DNA from: Chrysemys picta bellii
Taxonomy: Eukaryota > Chordata > Testudines > Emydidae
Assembly (NCBI RefSeq): GCF_011386835.1
Contig: NC_088795.1
Coordinates: 13,373,441-13,437,440 of the forward strand
DNA length: 64,000 nt
Direction: 5' to 3'
Position numbers and translations under genes: made by a program. Positions 10,394-22,156 of the stretch are shown here, in pieces; position 1 is the stretch's first letter, and every line of letters starts with the position of its first letter. Below the pieces are notes generated by a model, which saw only the letters and a list, made by a program, of their open reading frames with translations, was not told the origin of the DNA and made no database searches.

Positions 10394-10532
10394 GGATCTG
10401 TTCCAGCAAAGCACTTAAGCATGCGCTTAATTTAAAACATAGGAGTAGGCCTATTGACGTCAATGGGTTACTCCAGGGCTTAAAGTTCAGAAATTCAGTA
10501 CGTGATTAAGTGCTTTACTAGACCGAGAGCCT
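10394..10532. repeat. Palindromic dispersed repeat, family P1
   Basis: 'ggatctgttccagcaaagca' and 'cttaagcatgcgctta' pair with 'gattaagtgctttactagac'. Same family as 7530-7653. Confidence 0.6.
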
Positions 10533-10544
10533 AACAATAGCTTT

Positions 10545-10576
10545 AAAAACAAACAAACAAACAAACAAACAAAAAA
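10545..10576. repeat. (AAAC)n microsatellite
   Basis: About seven AAAC units. Confidence 0.9.
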
Positions 10577-11810
10577 CACTCGTACCTGATCATGGAAGTT
10601 ACTAGAAGGGTGAAAATGATGCAAGAAGCTCACCAAGTTGAAGTTCATGGTGTTCTCAAATAATTGTCTCATCGGGGTGGGGTAGGAGGACAGCATGTGT
10701 CAGCGTCCAGGTGGAGTGTGGGGCTTAGGCCGAGATCTGTGGGGAAATCGTACCGGTTTTAGGGAATCCCACTATTTCCAGATCCTTTCCCTCTTGGTAA
10801 TAGTCCCCTGCAGTGCCAGGATATCACTGCCTCCCTCCCACCCCTTTCAGTGTGGGCTAAATTACTTGGAACTGGATCTGCAGGAGTTAATGATATTAGT
10901 TGATACGGCTAGTACCTTAATCCCAAAGGAATTTCCCCATAAACTTGATAGGAGATGATAATCTATAGAGGGGCTGTCCCCTGCTACCCCTTTCCTCCTG
11001 GCCATGTCTCCCCAACCTCAAGAAGTCCTCAAACATGTAATGGGTACACAGAGAGTTTTCTGCAGGCATAAGGGAAAGGGCTAGTGGGATTTGTGTCCTT
11101 CCATATCATACGCCAATAGAATGATATTGTTTGTCTAAGTGGGTACAGTGGGAAAAGCAGTCTTAGAGCTTTTTACCAGTAAGAAAGATGTTGGTTCAAT
11201 CAGTTGTTTCCTATACTTATAATAGAGAAATCCATGAGAACCAATTATAACTTATCTACTAGTTAAAAAGCAAAAGAAAACATTTTAACAATGCCCACTA
11301 CACCCACCCACACAGAGTTGATGCTGTTAAAAAGTTTTCTTTTCCCTGGTTGCCAGTACACAAGAGATCGCTGTATTCCCCCTTCTATAGAGAACACGTG
11401 AGAGAACTAGTAATAACTTCTATCACACAACACGCATTAATCTTTAAAAAGCTGTCTTGCCTTCCAGGTCCGAAAGATTACCCTCAGGTTACTAAAAGGG
11501 AGAGCTTTTAAAGTCTAATGTATTTTTTATCAGTTTCCAGTCAGTCACTTGTGGGTTTCCATGTACTCAACAAATTCTACAACGTTTGCATCGCAATTGG
11601 TGCAGGGACTGCTTTGTTTATTTTACAAAACCTTTTCCATTGGAATATTAAATAAATAAATAAATCAGAATTGGCCTTAAATATTACTTAATGTTGTCAT
11701 GAAACCTAAATTTTGAGCCAACCCTTCCTCCCCCAAAAAAACCCCAACCCTTAATGTTCTTTAAGGGGTTAAAAAAATCTTTACTAATGTAAATCTGGAA
11801 TTTTATGACC
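10577..11810. other. Unassigned sequence
   Basis: No gene or recognised repeat apart from short A-rich runs. Confidence 0.4.
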
Positions 11811-11814
11811 CAAA

Positions 11815-12045
11815 AAATGTCTGATCTATTTCTGAATCCTGCTAAACTCCTTGGCCTCAAGAATAGCCTCTGGCAATGAGTTTCACAGACTGATTATTTT
11901 GGCATGAAAAAGCACTTCCTTGGTTTTAAATTTGCTGTCTTTCAATTAGTTATTCTTGTATTAGACTTCTTGTATTCTGAAAGATGGTGCACACCAATGT
12001 ACAATCTAACTCACTTTATATCTACTTAGAATAATTTCAGATCCA
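11815..12045 (-). mobile_element. Old CR1 fragment, reverse strand
   Basis: 'tgatctatttctgaatcctg', 'ggcaatgagtttcacagact' and 'ttaaatttgctgtctttcaa' are the diverged complement of the CR1 C-terminal coding region. No open frame. Confidence 0.6.
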
Positions 12046-13090
12046 CTGGCAAAAGTTCTGAGGTTCTCCTCCAATAATTAAAGACCCAGAAGAGCATGAA
12101 ATTGAATTAATTACCAGATCAGTGAAGTAGGATAAAACATTCCATCTGCAAACCGGGGACATTGCTTTTACCTTTGAAAATTAACCAGGAGACTTTTTTT
12201 CTCAAATGCTATGTGTTGACACAGTATAGTAAAGTCCATCTAAGATGATATTCTACTTTCATTACAGGACTAAAGTGTTATCACTGCTTTGGAAATGGGT
12301 TCTCTTTGATACCAGTATGTAGGGCCGATCAGTTGTTTGGTGGTTCACATTTAAGAAACTAATTACCTCCCAAGTTGAAAAGTTCCTTCTTAAAACTTTA
12401 AATACTTGTGCCAATATATCTCCAGCTGTTTATTGCCAATTTTACAGCTGCCATTTGTCTTCTTCCATGCTAGCACTCAGTGTCATTCAAGCAAGACCAG
12501 ACTCCAAGCAAGAACTGCTCTAACTTAACGTAAATATCAAGAGCTAGGGAGAACCATACTGCTTGCAGAGAGAACTATTATTAAATTCCTCTGATGGATC
12601 ATGGGTTTACACCATATCTACAAAGCAAAACATCCATACTTTGATAATTGTCCTTGAAACAGAAGGTGCTCCTCTCTATAACTTGGACTATCTCAAGTTC
12701 ATAATGCTCATCAGTTGTGTCAGCTCTAATGAGGGATGGGGAATATGATATTGGAATAAAATATAAACCTGACTGTTTTAGATGCCAAGGTTACAGGCAC
12801 AGTAGCAATATGATGGATTAGAGGGACTAGATGAATAAGACTGGGTTGATGGATTGGACTGGGATAGAGAAAATAACTTGTTTGGATTGTTTAGAAAAAG
12901 TAATGTTGTATTGTTAACTTGTCTCTGGAGAACAGAAAGCCAAGGATTGTGGGGAAAATTCCTAAATGAGGTATGGAAAAGCACCTTGGACACGCCTAGA
13001 CATTTAAGCTCCAGTGAACTATGTTCCGCTATGGTGTATTTATTTTGGGACATAAAGATGCCCATCTGAAAGGGGCAGCTGGAGACCTTA
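12046..13090. other. Unassigned sequence
   Basis: Two frames of 71 and 95 codons overlap on opposite strands at 12.78-13.07 kb. I see no domain in either, and treat them as chance. Confidence 0.4.
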
Positions 13091-13092
13091 GT

Positions 13093-13158
13093 GGGCCAGA
13101 TTCTTTGCTGGTGTAAATCAGCCTAACGCCACTGAAATCACCAGATGAGGATCTGGCC
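13093..13158. repeat. Short palindromic repeat, family P2
   Basis: 'gggccagattctttgctggt' and 'gtaaatcagc' pair loosely with 'accagatgaggatctggcc'. A half copy occurs near 35.02-35.06 kb. Probably an old MITE. Confidence 0.5.
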
Positions 13159-14247
13159 TCTCATTTCGATTGTCTTCCTTTTCTTCTTCATTATACTTGG
13201 TTTTCTGTTCTCCTTGCTTTCAGCTCCCCAGCAGAGAAACTCACCAAAGCAGCTTCCATTTCACACCACCACCAGCCTCCCACCCTGCTTCATACAAGCT
13301 CCAGCCTCCGCATCAGCAGGATTGATCCCCTCATTTCCCAGTCTGCTCTGAGATAGGCAATAAACATTTTCCTGTCCTTTTTTAGCTCTGCTCACCACAA
13401 AACCCCAGAACCTCCCACTCTTTCTTCTCATGACTCAAATTCATAATCCTTTGCAGCTACAGAGGCCTGTGGATCACAGGACCAATTTTTTGAAATCATG
13501 GAGTCAAGAACCAATTTCTTAGAATAATCCTAGCTAAGGCTCTTATGGACCGTTAGCTGCGCTCTGATAAACTGGTCTTTGTTTGTAGTTAGTTTTTTAA
13601 ATTAATGAGACACTTTAGAATGAAATTTGCAGTATTATAGCTATAATAATTATTATAACTATAGTTATACCAGGGACTGATAATACTACCTATTTTTAAG
13701 GGTGCCCAACTAGTCTCACTACAAGCTCCCATTTTCAGTTGCTTAGAACTTTGTCGTGTATTAAGCATTTGGGCTGAAGTTTTCCATGCCAGGACCCCAA
13801 ATGAATTTCACTGATTTCAGTAAAACTACTCATCTGAGGAAAGTTCAGTCCATGTAGGTTTTTCCAGGGTCTGGGCTGCAGACTCAAGGAAGACATTTTT
13901 GTGACTCTTAATGCACATTAATTTTAAGTAAGTTTGTTTTTATAATTTCAGTTGGTCAAACAATGGAAAAATGTATTCACTAATAATAGTTTAAAGAATA
14001 AATGCCAAAATATGCAACAAATGTTGTTATTCAACTGGACCCCTTTACAGAGCCTGGAAATTTTACATTGAGGTCAAAATTGTTACTGTAGTTGGCCTGA
14101 TACTATAACTGCTAGAGTTTCAGAAAAAGTATAGTTTTCATATGAGAGCTAATGTTTGTCTACTAAAACCCTTAGGATTTATAATAAACAAGGGATCTCT
14201 AGACCAGACTTAGAGTGATTTGTCCAAACTCCCAATAAATTGAGAGA
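13159..14247. other. Unassigned sequence
   Basis: A short AT palindrome lies at about 13635-13670 (TATAGCTATAATAATTATTA). No gene seen. Confidence 0.4.
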
Positions 14248-14259
14248 TTAAGAACATAC

Positions 14260-14784
14260 TAGGGCCCTACCAATTTCACAGCCACGAAAAACATGTCACA
14301 AACCATGAAATAAGCCCTTCCCCTTGCAATCTGATCTCCCTTGTGCTGCTGTGAGTGCCCCAGCCAGGGGCTCATAAGCTGTGAGTTCTGGCTAGGCTGG
14401 GGAGGGACAGGACTTGTACTTCCCCTGCACGGCCGCTCTCGGGGGGGAAAAATCAGACCCACCTCTGGGTGCCTCCCCCTGCTGCAGGAAGCTCTGGAGC
14501 CGGAGGAGGCTTGTGGAGGTGGGTCCGATCTCTCCCTTGCTGGTGGGAGTGCCCCAGCCAGGGGCTCCTAGCTGTGAGTCCCTGCCAGGCTGGGGAGGGA
14601 CAGGACTACTTCTTCCCCTGCATGGCCATTCTCGGGGGCAGGGGAGATCAGACCCACCACCGGGTACTTTTTGGGATGGGACCCCCCATGATTAGAACAC
14701 CATGAAATTTCAGATGTAAACATCTGAAAATTTGAAATTGACCAATTAAAAAACCCTCTGGCTGTGAAATTTGGTAGGGCCCTA
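14260..14784. mobile_element. hAT-like MITE with internal tandem repeat
   Basis: Termini TAGGGCCCTACCAA…TTGGTAGGGCCCTA form clear inverted repeats extending about 25 bases. Flanks gaacatac and gtcatac are an imperfect duplication within the CR1 tail. Inside are two tandem copies of a GC-rich unit (about 14341-14460 and 14547-14665, sharing 'gtgccccagccaggggctc' and 'aggctggggagggacaggac'). Frames of 76-93 codons here are products of this GC-rich repeat. Confidence 0.75.
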
Positions 14785-15022
14785 GTCATACTGGCTCAAA
14801 ACAATGGTCCAGCTAGCTCAGTATCCTGTCTTCCAACAGTGGCCAATGCCAGATGCTTCAGAGGGGAATGAACAAAATAGGGCAGTTATCGAGTGACCCA
14901 TTCCCTGTCTTCCAGTGCCAGCCTCTGGCAGCCAGAGGTTTAGGGACACCCAGAGCAAGGGGTTGCATTCCTGATCATCTTGGCTAATAACCATTGATGG
15001 ACCTATCCCTCCAAGAACTTAT

Positions 15023-16522
15023 CTAATTCTTATCAATTTTGGCCTTCACAACATCCCCCGGCAACAAGCTCCATAGGTTGATTGTGCATTGTATGAAGAA
15101 GTACTTCCTTATCTTAGTGTTAAACCTACTGCCTATTAATATCATTGGATGACACCTGATTCTTGTGTTATGTGAAGGGGTAAAGAACACTTCCGTATTC
15201 ACTTTCTTGACACCACTCGTGATTTTATAGACCTCTATCATGTCCCCGTCGTCTCTTTTCTAGGCTGAACAGCCCCAGTCTTTTAAATCTCTCCACATAT
15301 GGAAATTGTTCCATATCCATAAACTTTTTTAAAATTCGAATATATCTTTTTGTTTTTAGATGGAGTGAGCAGAACTGAACACACTATTAAAGGTGTGGGC
15401 ATGTGGCTTTATATAGTGACATTATGATGTTTTCTATCTTATTAGCTATTCCTTTCCTAATGGTTCCTGTCATTCTGTTAGCTTATTTCACTGCCACTGC
15501 ACACTGAGTGGATATTTTCAAAGAATTATCCATAATGACTCCAAGATCTTTCTTGAGTAGTAACAGCTAAATTGGACCTCATCATTTTGTTGTATAGTTA
15601 GGATTTTGTTTTCCAATGTACATTACTTTGTATTTATCAACCTTGAATTTCATCTGCCATTTTGTTGCCCATTCATTCAGTTTTGTGAGATTTTTTTGTA
15701 ACTCTCATAGGTCAGCTTTGGACTTAACTATCTTGAGTAGTTTTGTATTATCTGCGAACTTTCCCACCTCACTGTTCACATATTCATAAATGATGTGGAA
15801 AAAGGAGTAAACAGCACAGGTACCAGTACAGATCCTTGGGGGACCTTGCTCTTTACCTCTCTCCAATGTGAAAACTGACCATTTATTCTTACCCTTTGTT
15901 ACCTATCTTTTAACTAGTTACTGATCTTTGAGAGGACCTTTGCTCTTATCCCATGACTGCTTACTTTGCTTAAAAGCCATTCATGTGGGATCTTGCCAAA
16001 GGCTTTCTGAAAGTCCAAGTACATTGTATCCACTGGACCACCCTTGTCCACATGCTTGTTGACACCCTCAAAGAATTCTAATTGATTGGGGAGATATGAT
16101 TTCCCTTTACAAAAGCCATATTGACCCTTCCTAAACATACCACGTTTATCTGTGTGTCTGATAATTCTGTTCTTTACTACGGTTTCAACTAATTGCCTGG
16201 TACCAAAGCTAGACTTACTAGACTTGCCTTAAATTACGTTAGCTACCCTCCACTCATCTGGAAAGAAGGCTGACGTAAGCGATAGGTTACATACCACAAT
16301 TAGTAGTTCTGCAATTTCATATTTGAGTTCCTTCAGAAATCTTGAGTGAATACAATCTGGTCCCAGTGACTTATTTCTGTTTAATTTATTAATTTGTTCC
16401 AAAACCACCTCTACCGACACCTCAGTCTGGGACAATTCCTCAGATTGTCCCTTAAAATAATGGCTCAAGTATGGGAATCTCCCACACATCCTCTGCTGTG
16501 AAGACTGACACAAAGAATTCAC
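15023..16522 (-). pseudogene. CR1 ORF2 reverse transcriptase remnant
   Basis: Minus-strand blocks in order: RT N-terminus (16522-16229: EQINKLNRNKSLGPDCIHSR), motif A region (16138-15914: TMYLDFQKAFGKIPHEW), motif C at about 15756-15740 reading GKFADNTKLL, and the C-terminal region (15241-15023: IEVYKITSGVKKVNTEVFFT). The usual FADD is FADN (codon AAT at 15747-15749), so the second catalytic aspartate is missing. Part of motif B is not recognisable and several stops and frameshifts are present. Dead copy. Confidence 0.8.
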
Positions 16523-16999
16523 TGAGCTTCTCCACAGTCGTCCGGGTTTTGCCAGGGTTCCTGTTTCAGCTGTACTTTAAAAAAAATTTTTTTTTGCTTC
16601 AAGGTTTTGATTCTTTTGCTAGTTGCTCTTCAAATTCTTTTTTGGCCTGCCTAACTATACTTGACTTTCCATAGTTCATGCTCCTGTCTATTTTACTCTC
16701 TAGGATTTGACTTCAACTTTTTAAAAGGATGCCTTTTCTGTCTCTAACTGCCTCTTTTACTCTGTTTAGCCATGGTGGCTTTTTTTGGTCCTTTTATTTT
16801 TGTTTTTTTAATTGGGGGTATACATTTAGTATGAGCCTTTATGATGGTGTTTTTAAAACATTGCCATGTTTTGTGATTGTTCCTTTTAGTTTCTGTTTAA
16901 CTAGCTTCCTCATTCATGTGTAGTTCCCCTTTTCGAAGTTAAATGCTACTCTGGTGGGTTTCTTTGGCATTTTGCCCCCTTACGGATGTTAAATTTAAT

Positions 17000-17620
17000 T
17001 ACATCATGATTGCTATTACCAAGCAGTTCGGCTATAGTCACCTCTTGGACCAGATCCTGTGCTCAACTTCGGACTAAATCAAGAATTGCCTCTTTCTCGC
17101 GGGTTCCAGAACTAGCTGCTTTAAGAAGCAGTTATTAAGGGTGTTCTAGAAATTTTTCCTCTGCATCCTGTCCGGAGGAACATGTACCCAGTCAATATGG
17201 GAAGAGTTGACATTCCCCCATTAGTATTGTATTTTCTGTTTTTGCAGCCTCTCTACTCAATCTTGAACATTTCTACAATCACCATCACGGTCAGGTAGTC
17301 GGTAGTATATTCCTACTGCTGTTCTCTTATTATTCAAGCATGGAATTTCTATGCTTAAAGATTCTATGGTACAGTTTGATTCATTTAAGATTTTTACTAT
17401 ATTTGACTTTACGCTTTCTTTCACATACAGTGCTCCTTCCCACGACCTACTCTGTCATTCCTATATGTTTTGTACCCTGGTATATCTGTGTCCCATTAAT
17501 TATCATTCTTCCCCCAAGTTTCTGGGATGCCTATTGTATCAATATCCTCATTTAATTTCAGGCACTCAAGTTTACCCATGTTAACATTTAGACATCTAGT
17601 ATTTACATAAAAGCACTTAT
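17000..17620 (-). pseudogene. CR1 ORF2 endonuclease (AP-endonuclease-like) remnant
   Basis: Minus-strand translation gives landmarks of the LINE endonuclease in the right order: DTIGIPETWGKND, GYKTYRNDRVG, AVGIYYRLPD, NSSHIDWV and EAILDLV. These correspond to the E-T-W, Y-R-D-R, G-x-x-Y and D-x-N-x-x-H-x-x-W regions of APE-type nucleases; the GDFN motif itself is eroded. In an intact element this domain nicks target DNA for target-primed reverse transcription. Multiple stops interrupt it. Confidence 0.75.
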
Positions 17621-17710
17621 AAAATGTATCAATACTTAGTATTCTGCCTTCATGTGATATAATTGAATGGATTTGGGGAGGCAGGGCATGCAATTGGCCA
17701 AAGTTTAGAG

Positions 17711-18649
17711 TAGGGGTCTCAAACTCAAATGACCACGAGGGACACAAGAGGACTAGTACATTGGCCGGCGGGCCGCATTACTGACACCTCCCCCCTGCCG
17801 CCCTCATTCCACCCCTTCCATGAGGCCCCACCCCTGCCCCGCCTCTTCCCACCCCTTCCCTGCCCCCATTCCAACCCCTTCCCCAAAATTCCCATCCCAA
17901 CTCTGCCCCCTCCCTGCCCCCAGGGGGTGCAAGAGGGGTGTGGGGTGTGGCAGGGGCTCAGGGCAGGGAGTTGGGGTGCAGGAGGGGTGAAGGGTATGGC
18001 AGGGGGTTCAGGGCAGGGGGTCAGAGTGCAGGGTGCGGCAGGCAGCTCAAGGAAGAGGGTTGGGGTACAGGAGGGGTGTGGGGTGCGGCAGGGGGCTCAG
18101 GGCAGAGGATCGGGGTGCAGGAGGGGCGTGGGGTCCGGCGGGGGCTCAGGGCTGGGGGTCGGGGTGTGGCAGGGGGCTCAGGGCAGTGGGTTGGGGTGCA
18201 GGAGGGGTGTGGCAGAGGGTCGGGGTGCAGGGTGCGACCAGGGGCTCTGGCGCAGTGCACACCGGGGGCAGGGCAGGCTCCCTGTCTGCCCTGCCCCGCC
18301 CCCACGCTGCTCTGGGATGTGTGTATTGCTGTTGCTTCAGGCACCGCCCCCAGCATCTCCCATTGGCCGGGAACGGGGAACCGTAGCCAATGGGAGCCGT
18401 TGGGGGCAGTGCCTGAAGCCGCATCAACACACACACCAACGTGCCCCCTCTTTCCTACAATCTGGCCACTTCCCGGAGTGGCGTGGGGGCAGGGCTAGCA
18501 GGCAGGGAGACTGCCCTGTCCCCGGTGCGTGTCGGGCCGGAGCCGCTCTAGGTAAATGCTGGAGGAGGGCGGCAGGGGCTGCAAGGCGCTTGTGGGCTGC
18601 AGAAAATAACCTTACGGGCCGCATGCGGCCTGCGTATTTGAGACCCCTG
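17711..18649. mobile_element. hAT MITE, 939 bp, GC-rich
   Basis: Ends TAGGGGTCTCAAA…TTTGAGACCCCTG with a perfect 8-bp duplication gtttagag at 17703-17710 and 18650-18657. No transposase. The interior is a G-rich tandem array (about 17925-18240) and a palindromic part around 18345-18420. Frames of up to 308 codons across it are artefacts of the GC-rich array and lack any domain. Confidence 0.9.
17925..18240. repeat. G-rich minisatellite inside hAT MITE
   Basis: About seven degenerate units of roughly 40-55 bases built on 'ggggtgcaggaggggtgtgg' and 'ggctcagggcagggggtc'. Confidence 0.8.
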
Positions 18650-18657
18650 GTTTAGAG

Positions 18658-19108
18658 TATGTTTTTATATGTATCTGCCTCTCTCACTCCCTCTGTAAAC
18701 TCCTTCACAAAACTCCTGTTTGCATTTGGCATTAGGATTTAAACAGGAAGGTATTTTATACCAGGAAATCATACTGTCTCCATCACTTACTAAAGCAGTT
18801 TGGTGAGATATATGAGGTACCTTATGGCCTTAGCACTAGCATTCCCTATAGCAATGTTACAGGACAGAGAGGGTTGCAAATGTGTCTGATAGCAGTAAGA
18901 AAGAGTTTTTAAAATGATTGAGAAGCTATAATAAACCTGGTAGGGACAGCACATGTTGCAGACAGCCAGTGCAATGGTAGTGAAATCATACTCTCTTCGG
19001 CACTAGAATTACTGATAACTGATGAATCAGACAATGAGAGGCGATTCTATGGGTCATGGAGGTTTAGAAAGCCTTTGAGATCAGTCCAAGATCTCACTAA
19101 GCACTGAC
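18658..19108. other. Unassigned sequence
   Basis: No gene or recognised repeat. Confidence 0.4.
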
Positions 19109-19116
19109 GAGCTGGA

Positions 19117-20235
19117 TAGGGTGACCAGATCACTCAAGACAAATATCAGGACGCGGGGAGGGGGGGTGACGCGGGGGGGGGCGTGGCGGGGGGCGGGGCC
19201 AAAAAAAAAAAAAAAAAACCTTCCTCCGCAAGTGCTGGAGGGAGGCCCAGGAGACTCAGGGGAAGCGCGGGGCCGGGGTGAGTAACAGTCCGGCCTGGCC
19301 CCGAGCAGGCAGGACTCAGTTGGGAGGTAGGGCGAGGAGGGGGGCGGCCCGCGGGGCCAGGCGGCAGCTGTTCTCCCCCCCGGGGAGCGGGACTCGGGAG
19401 CAGCCGCTGCTGCAGCTCCCACTGCCGCGGGGGAGGAAGCGGCCATGGCGCTCCGCGGCTGCAGCTCTGGCGCCCCCGAACCCCCCGAGCCGGGGCCTGC
19501 TGCGGGGACCCAGCAGCGCGTACGCTGCGCCCAGCCCCTGGCCAGGCGCGTCTGGGCTGCTGCCCAGCTGGTGCTATCCCGCGGCGGCCCCGGAGTGGGG
19601 GCAGCAGGCCCCAGCCCCCCCGTCCCGCAGGGGAACGAACAGGGCTGGGCTGCCGATGCCTCCGCCCCGGGGCCGCCGCGGGATAGCACCAGCTGGGCAG
19701 CAGCCCAGACGCTGGCCAGGGGCTGGGCCCAGCATACGCGCTGCTGGGTCCCCGCAGCAGGCCCCGGCTCGGGGGGTTCGGGGGCGCCGCAGCCGCGGAG
19801 CGCCATGGCCGCTTCCTCCCCCGCGGCAGTGGGAGCTGCAGCAGCGGCTGCTCCCGAGTCCCGCTGCCCGGGGGGGACAACAACAGCCGCCGCCTGGCCC
19901 CGCGGGCCGCCCCCCTCCTCGCCCTACGGCCAGGCCGGACTGTTACTCACCCCGGCCCCGCGCTTCCTCTGAGTCTCCCGGGCCTCCCTCCAGCGCTTGC
20001 GGAGGGAGGGGGAATGGTGAGCCCGGGGAAGAGGCGGGGATTCGGGGAGGGAGCCAATCAGGGGAGGAGGGGGTGGAGTCGGGGCGGGGGGGGTGGGGGT
20101 GCGAGCACTTCCGGGCTCTAGGCTCGGGGCATTTCCTTGTTTGTCCAGTGTCCCGACCGCATGTCGGTCGGGACGCGGGACAAACAAGGAAATATCGGGA
20201 CAGTCCCGATAAAATCGGGACGTCTGGTCACCCTA
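19117..20235. mobile_element. hAT foldback MITE, 1119 bp, with very GC-rich palindrome
   Basis: Termini TAGGGTGACCAGAT…GTCTGGTCACCCTA with a perfect 8-bp duplication gagctgga (19109-19116 and 20236-20243). The same termini bound 119- and 124-bp elements at 44616 and 55429. Inside, arms of about 350 bases (about 19219-19593 and 19667-20010) are inverted copies around a spacer of about 73 bases. Open frames over 200 codons on both strands follow from the GC-rich palindrome; none shows a domain. Confidence 0.92.
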
Positions 20236-20309
20236 GAGCTGGAGCTGATTTCACTGAAAATCAGCTCGCGTGCCACCTTTGGCACACATGCCATAGGTTG
20301 CCTACCCTG

Positions 20310-20382
20310 ATCTAGACTGTAAGCTCTTCGGTGCAGGGACTGTGCACTATTTGTGCAGTGCTTAGCACAATGCAGCCCCCTT
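20310..20382. mobile_element. SINE-tail-like fragment
   Basis: 'tagactgtaagctcttcggt' followed by 'gcagggactgtg' and 'agtgcttagcacaatgcag' resembles a frequent amniote SINE tail. Short. Confidence 0.45.
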
Positions 20383-20394
20383 CTTGGTTGGTGC

Positions 20395-20640
20395 TTGTGT
20401 AACCCACACCCCTTATGGGTGTGGTGTTCTGGCCCTGCTAGTAGCATCAAGACTACTAAGAGAGAGAAAGAGATTGAGTCTGCTCTACAGTCTTAGCTAA
20501 CCGCCAGTTGGCTTTCAGCTCATGCACTAAGCTCCAGAGATCCCTGGTTCGATCCTGCCCGCTGACAATCTGGGTGTGTCGGTGTTGCACTTGGACACTA
20601 CTGTAATAAAGATTATTATTAATAATGTGAGCAGTAAAAT
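20395..20640 (+). mobile_element. Possible LTR or SINE remnant with tRNA-like B box
   Basis: Starts tgtaacccacacccc and contains ctggttcgatcctg (about 20544-20557), which fits a pol III B box. No paired A box at the right distance is clear. It could be an LTR or a SINE; low confidence. Confidence 0.3.
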
Positions 20641-22148
20641 CTGTTCTTTCTGGAACATTGCACTCTCTTAACATTTATTTCAAATACAATCTGCAACTGG
20701 TCCAGGTGTATGCAAATATTAGGATCATGGCAATCTGGCCATTTACTAAATGGGTTATAAAGCTATTCTGGCCACTTCCTCCCTTTAGGATGAATATTTA
20801 CATTATGATTGCAGACAGACATTAAAGTCAAGGTATACAAAATTTGAAGTTTTAGTAGCATCTTCAGTTATTTTGTCTATCTTCTATGTTTTATAGTATG
20901 CAGCTTATGAAACAAACAATAATACTTCAAATTAAACATAACCATAAAAAGGGAACAACAAATAGTACTTTGTGCAAACACAGCTAAATTAAAGTTGCTC
21001 TTGGAAGCTCAGTATCCCTCTCCCTGATATCGTATGATTTTTAATAGTGATCTCTTCACATCCAGTTACCATATTGTCATGCCACCACACTGCAACTCTG
21101 CATTTCCAGTATTTATTTATTTGGCTTTATAGGAAATGTTTAGGCTGAAATCCCAATCCCTCTCCATCTTCAACAACTGCCCCCTTATAATTCCTTCCCC
21201 TGGATTTGTAAATGCCTTGGAATACATATGAGGTTAGCTACATATCCTGAAGGTCATCAGATTTGGCCTATGTCAGATTAAGAGGGGGGCAAATTTCAAT
21301 GTTATGGGCTCTCACAGGGAAGGCCCTGCCATCAGCCCCCTCTCATTTATACCAGCAAGGCTTCAGCTCAAGTGCCTCTCTAGTTTCAGGTGTGGCACAC
21401 AGATCCTCACCTCTCAGACTCTAAACAGATTCACAAACTGCCTCCCAGCCATCAGATGTAGCCCCTCTAACCTGAATGCAAACCTTCCTTCACTTCAACA
21501 GCTCGCAGACTGACAGTGAGAAAAGCAGACAGTTCATCCAAACACATTCCAGGAACAAGACTGGAAGACCTTCCATTCCCACTCCTAATCTCTTTTATCA
21601 ACTCTCCAAACTATAGAAGGGCTACTCCCACAGAATCTCCCTTATTCACTTCCTGGTAACGCTCTAATACTTCACTGTAAGTGACTAGAGCTGTGATGCC
21701 AGCAGCAGCAGCCGCCAGGGAAGATTAATTGTATTGGCAACTACTGGAAGAATTTTCTAGTTTAGATGATGTGCCACCAATACTCTATTACAGGGGTTGC
21801 TTTTAGAAATACACAAGTCAGTCAAATTGGGCACATGTCAGAGTGGTATTGACCCCAGAAAAGAAAACAGATGTTGAATCTGATTAATGATCAACATGTT
21901 CACCTGCTTCTATAGCCACCAAAGCAAGTACATTCTCCAGCAACTGGTCCTGTTGAATTGTTTGCTTGAGGGAAAAGAAAAACACACACACACAAAAACC
22001 TTCATAAAATAGAAATATGTGAGAAAGCAACCAATCTAGCGGAGGCAGCACTTCAAAGAGGGGACCTTGAGCAGAACAGCCTTGGAAGACCGGATTGCTA
22101 AGAATGCAATGTCTGACCCAACATGCCCTACTTCCCTCAGATGTACAG
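20641..22148. other. Unassigned sequence
   Basis: No gene or recognised repeat. Confidence 0.4.
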
Positions 22149-22156
22149 ATTGCAAG

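Larger units (their letters stand above)
14248..17702 (-). mobile_element. CR1 LINE, long reverse-strand copy
   Basis: Reads on the minus strand from an endonuclease region (about 17.6-17.0 kb) through a linker and RT (about 16.5-15.3 kb) to the C-terminal region and 3' UTR (15.3-14.8 kb). The extreme 3' end sits at about 14248-14259, cut off by a hAT MITE at 14260-14784. A second hAT MITE at 17711 adjoins the 5' side. About 2.9 kb of CR1 sequence remains, with internal deletions and many stops. Confidence 0.85.

Noticed and set aside
17729..18655. 308-codon frame and several overlapping frames
   Set aside because: They cover the G-rich minisatellite of a hAT MITE with defined ends and duplication; the translation is repetitive.
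19081..20315. Overlapping open frames of 175-345 codons on both strands
   Set aside because: They lie entirely in the GC-rich palindrome of a hAT element, mirror each other across strands, are Pro/Ala/Gly-rich and show no domain.
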